18,063 nucleotides of DNA from DASZZZ01 sp036260375 (GTDB lineage: Bacteria; Actinomycetota; CADDZG01; WHSQ01), in NCBI GenBank assembly GCA_036260375.1, contig DASZZZ010000090.1:1-18063 (forward strand), in the 5' to 3' direction. A program made the translations under genes and the position numbers. Numbering within the stretch: position 1 is the stretch's first letter; every line of letters starts with the position of its first letter. A model generated the notes under the pieces. It saw nothing but the letters and a program-made list of their open reading frames with translations. It did no database searches and was not told the DNA's origin. Shown here one piece after another: positions 15,963 through 18,063 of this stretch.

Positions 15963-18063
15963 CTACAGGTCATCGACGACGTCCGCGCCCGACACGCCGA
16001 ACGAGTCGCGCGTCCCCGGCCCGGCGCGGTTCACCAGGAGCCAGTCCGGTGCCGGACCTCCCGTGACGGCGTCTCGGGACGCGTCGTCGAGCATCGTGCG
16101 CGCGGCTCCGTCGACGACGACGAGCGCGTCGCCGTTGAGGCCCCCGGGCCGCGTTCCCTCGAGATGCTCGATCCGCACGGTCCGCGTCGCGCGGCTGGTC
16201 CACTCGAGCTGCAGCCGGCACAGGGCCGTCATGTTCGCGTCCGTCGGCGCGTCCCAGACGGACGGCCCGGCCGCGAGGACGTCCTGAGCGCGGCCTCCGT
16301 CCAGTAGGTCGCGCCCCTGCCCCGCGATCACGAGGTCACGGCCCCTGTCGCCGGCGATCTCGTCGGCGCCACCGCCTCCGACCAACGTGTCGGCGGCATC
16401 GCTCCCGACGATCCGGTCGTCGCCCGCGTCGCCGAACACGACCATCGGCGGCGACAGCCGCGCGCTCTCGACGACGTCGTCGCCGCCGCCGGCCTCGATC
16501 GTCACGAGCGCGACGCCGGAGAACGAGCCGAGCGTCTCGCCGCCGAGCACGACCTTCGCCTCGCCCGGCCCCCGCCCGACGACTCGGACGTCGTCGTCGT
16601 CCGACGACCCGACGACGTGGACCATCACCCCGTCGCCGCACGGAACGTCGACGACCATGGCGGAGACGACCTCCAGCGAGCGCGACACGACTTCGCTCGC
16701 TCCGCCGTCCTTGTCGGTCGCGCGCACCTCGACGTCGTACGTCCCCGTCTCCGAGTACGTGTGCGACCTCGTCGCGCTGCCGCCGCCGGTGAAGTCGTCG
16801 GTCGTGCCGTCGCCCCATTCGACCCGGTAGGACGCCGACGCGGCATCGTCGACGGGCGACGGGTCGTCGAATCCGAGCTCGACGGTCACCGGCCTCGACA
16901 CCAGCGCCTCCTCGGGCGTCTCCACGCCGACCGTCGGAGCCGCGTTCGCGATCGTCACGGTGGACTCCGCAGAGGCGGCCGGCGCGCCGGACGGCGCGTC
17001 CTCGAAGCGGGCCTCGATCGGTGCGACGAGCGGGCCGTCGTCGAGCCCGAGGCTAACGAGGTCGGCCCACGAGACGGTCGGCGACGTGCCCTCGGCGTCC
17101 GAGAACGTGCCGTCGTCGTCGAGGTCCCACGTGACGCGCGCGCCGTCGGGCCCCGACGAGTCGAGCTCGAGGTCCTGTCCCTCCTCGAGCTCGTACGGCC
17201 CGCCCGCGTCGGGAGCGGCGTCGACGGTCACAGTGAACGACGCGTCCGTCGTCGCGCCGCAGTCGTCGGTCGCGCGCACGGTGACGCCGTAGGTCCCCGC
17301 GGGGCCGCTGTCGGTCACCGCGACGCGACCGGGAGTCGCGGCCGCGGGGCCGGCGACGTCGATCGCGCCCGAGAAGCCCGACGGCGTCACGTCGTGGAGC
17401 GCCACGGCCGCGACGACGCCGTGGTCACTCGGGCCGGTCGCCGGATCGATCGCGATCGAGTCGCCGACGAAGACGGAGGCGTCGTCGTAGCTCAGCGTCG
17501 GCGCGGCGTTCGCGACGACCTCGACCGTCACGACGTCCGACGCGGTGTAACCGTCGGAGTCCGTCACCTCGATCGGGACGCTGTGGTTGCCGGTCGCCGC
17601 GGTGCAGTCGGCGGCGACGTCGGCGGAGATCTCGCCCGCGTCGTTGGTGACGTCCGAGATCGTTATCCCGGCCGGAGGCGTCGCGGTCACGACGAGCGCT
17701 CCCGCGGCGGTCTCGCCGTCGTCCACGGTTGCGATCCGGCTCGTGGCCGCGACCGCACCCTGCTCGCGCGTGACGCTCTCGCCGGCGACCGTCGGAGCCG
17801 TCGGAACCCTGAGCTCCAGCGTCGCGTCGGTCGTGGCGCCGCAGTCGTCGGTCGCCCTGATCGTCACCTCGTAGACGCCCGTCGGCGCCGCGTCGGCGAC
17901 GGTGATGCGCCCGGGATGCGCCGCGCCGGGGCCCGCGACCGAGACGTCGCCGGTGAACCCGGACGGCGTCACGGAGTGGACCGCGAGCGACGCGACGGTG
18001 CCGTTGTCGCCGGGACCGGACGTGGGATCGAGCGACAGCGTGCCGTCCTGGGTCACGGTCGCG
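15963..18063 (-). CDS. Large predicted extracellular protein with Ig-like repeats, PKD domain and RTX-like repeats (partial, N-terminus off right edge)
   Basis: About 700 C-terminal residues are visible and the frame is open to the right edge, so the true start and any signal peptide are outside. Numbering residues from the codon at 18056, two copies of one module lie at 7-84 and 201-278, both containing TPSGF and RATDDCGATTDA. A different Ig/cadherin-like segment lies between them. A PKD domain follows at about 375-465 (VEWGDGTTDDF, HTYSETGTYDVEVRATD). Glycine-aspartate repeats resembling calcium-binding RTX nonapeptides cover about 541-598 (GDAGDD, GGGGADE, GQGRDLLDGG). A terminal domain near 617-697 has EWTS...RIEHLEGT...LNGD, of a type I associate with RTX-repeat proteins. 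The composition is acidic and low in Lys and Cys. Such proteins are surface-bound or secreted, often adhesive or enzyme-bearing. Any catalytic domain would be off-window. Confidence 0.85.
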   Translation of the reverse strand, partial: ATVTQDGTLSLDPTSGPGDNGTVASLAVHSVTPSGFTGDVSVAGPGAAHPGRITVADAAPTGVYEVTIRATDDCGATTDATLELRVPTAPTVAGESVTREQGAVAATSRIATVDDGETAAGALVVTATPPAGITISDVTNDAGEISADVAADCTAATGNHSVPIEVTDSDGYTASDVVTVEVVANAAPTLSYDDASVFVGDSIAIDPATGPSDHGVVAAVALHDVTPSGFSGAIDVAGPAAATPGRVAVTDSGPAGTYGVTVRATDDCGATTDASFTVTVDAAPDAGGPYELEEGQDLELDSSGPDGARVTWDLDDDGTFSDAEGTSPTVSWADLVSLGLDDGPLVAPIEARFEDAPSGAPAASAESTVTIANAAPTVGVETPEEALVSRPVTVELGFDDPSPVDDAASASYRVEWGDGTTDDFTGGGSATRSHTYSETGTYDVEVRATDKDGGASEVVSRSLEVVSAMVVDVPCGDGVMVHVVGSSDDDDVRVVGRGPGEAKVVLGGETLGSFSGVALVTIEAGGGDDVVESARLSPPMVVFGDAGDDRIVGSDAADTLVGGGGADEIAGDRGRDLVIAGQGRDLLDGGRAQDVLAAGPSVWDAPTDANMTALCRLQLEWTSRATRTVRIEHLEGTRPGGLNGDALVVVDGAARTMLDDASRDAVTGGPAPDWLLVNRAGPGTRDSFGVSGADVVDDL
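17223..17456 (-). repeat. Ig-like module repeat, copy 2
   Basis: This is the second copy of the module at 17805-18038, offset by exactly 194 codons. DNA similarity is strongest over the segment encoding the DDCGATTDA motif. Confidence 0.7.
17805..18038 (-). repeat. Ig-like module repeat, copy 1
   Basis: This segment encodes a roughly 78-residue module that recurs 582 bases away at 17223-17456. Shared landmarks are the DP-[AT]-[ST]-GP opening, TPSGF, VAGP, PGR and RATDDCGATTDA. Confidence 0.7.

Noticed and set aside
16540..16640. GAC/GTC-rich short repeats suggestive of a microsatellite or array
   Set aside because: They are explained by the Asp-rich coding sequence (an SSDDDD run) in a GC-rich frame. 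There are no regularly spaced repeats with unique spacers, so it is not a CRISPR array.

Overview
The window is about 18 kb of very GC-rich DNA (well above 65% by eye). GTG/TTG starts are frequent, genes are tightly packed, and the gene families are typical of Actinomycetota: a MeaA-type ethylmalonyl-CoA mutase, a two-copy 3-hydroxyacyl-CoA dehydrogenase, a luciferase-like oxidoreductase of the type often F420-dependent, and a DUF4012 membrane protein. The lineage below phylum cannot be fixed from the sequence. No tRNA, rRNA, CRISPR array, insertion sequence or phage gene was seen. The largest gene-free gap is about 226 bases (5882-6107).

Region 1 (1-5881, minus strand) is the start of a nonribosomal peptide synthetase (NRPS) operon. 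The first gene is a complete one-module protein: a degenerate condensation domain, an adenylation domain interrupted by an N-methyltransferase, and a carrier domain. Its specificity residues read almost exactly as the threonine code. It overlaps by 8 bases a second NRPS gene that starts with an intact condensation domain and runs off the left edge. The simplest reading is a peptide that starts with N-methyl-threonine or a product derived from it. The thioesterase, MbtH, transport and tailoring genes would lie beyond the left edge. A 25-bp palindrome and a terminator-like hairpin lie upstream of the operon.

Region 2 (6108-9955) is a divergent pair from acyl-CoA metabolism: a tandem-duplicated 3-hydroxybutyryl-CoA-type dehydrogenase on minus and an ethylmalonyl-CoA mutase on plus. 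Both fit the ethylmalonyl-CoA/crotonyl-CoA node. The mutase appears to have a leaderless promoter.

Region 3 (10047-15936, plus strand) is a compact run: luciferase-like oxidoreductase, DUF4012 membrane protein, LicC-like cytidylyltransferase, sn-glycerol-1-phosphate dehydrogenase, and a cystathionine gamma-lyase/synthase-like PLP enzyme. The first four are linked by three successive 4-base stop/start overlaps, and the fifth follows after 40 bases. A dehydrogenase making glycerol-1-phosphate, coupled to a cytidylyltransferase and a membrane protein of unknown function, suggests an uncharacterised route to a CDP-activated polyol used at the cell surface. This is the least explained part of the window.

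Region 4 (15963 to the right edge, minus strand) is the C-terminal 700 residues of a large predicted extracellular protein with Ig/cadherin-like repeats, a PKD domain and RTX-like glycine-aspartate repeats. It converges on region 3 with only 26 bases between stop codons.
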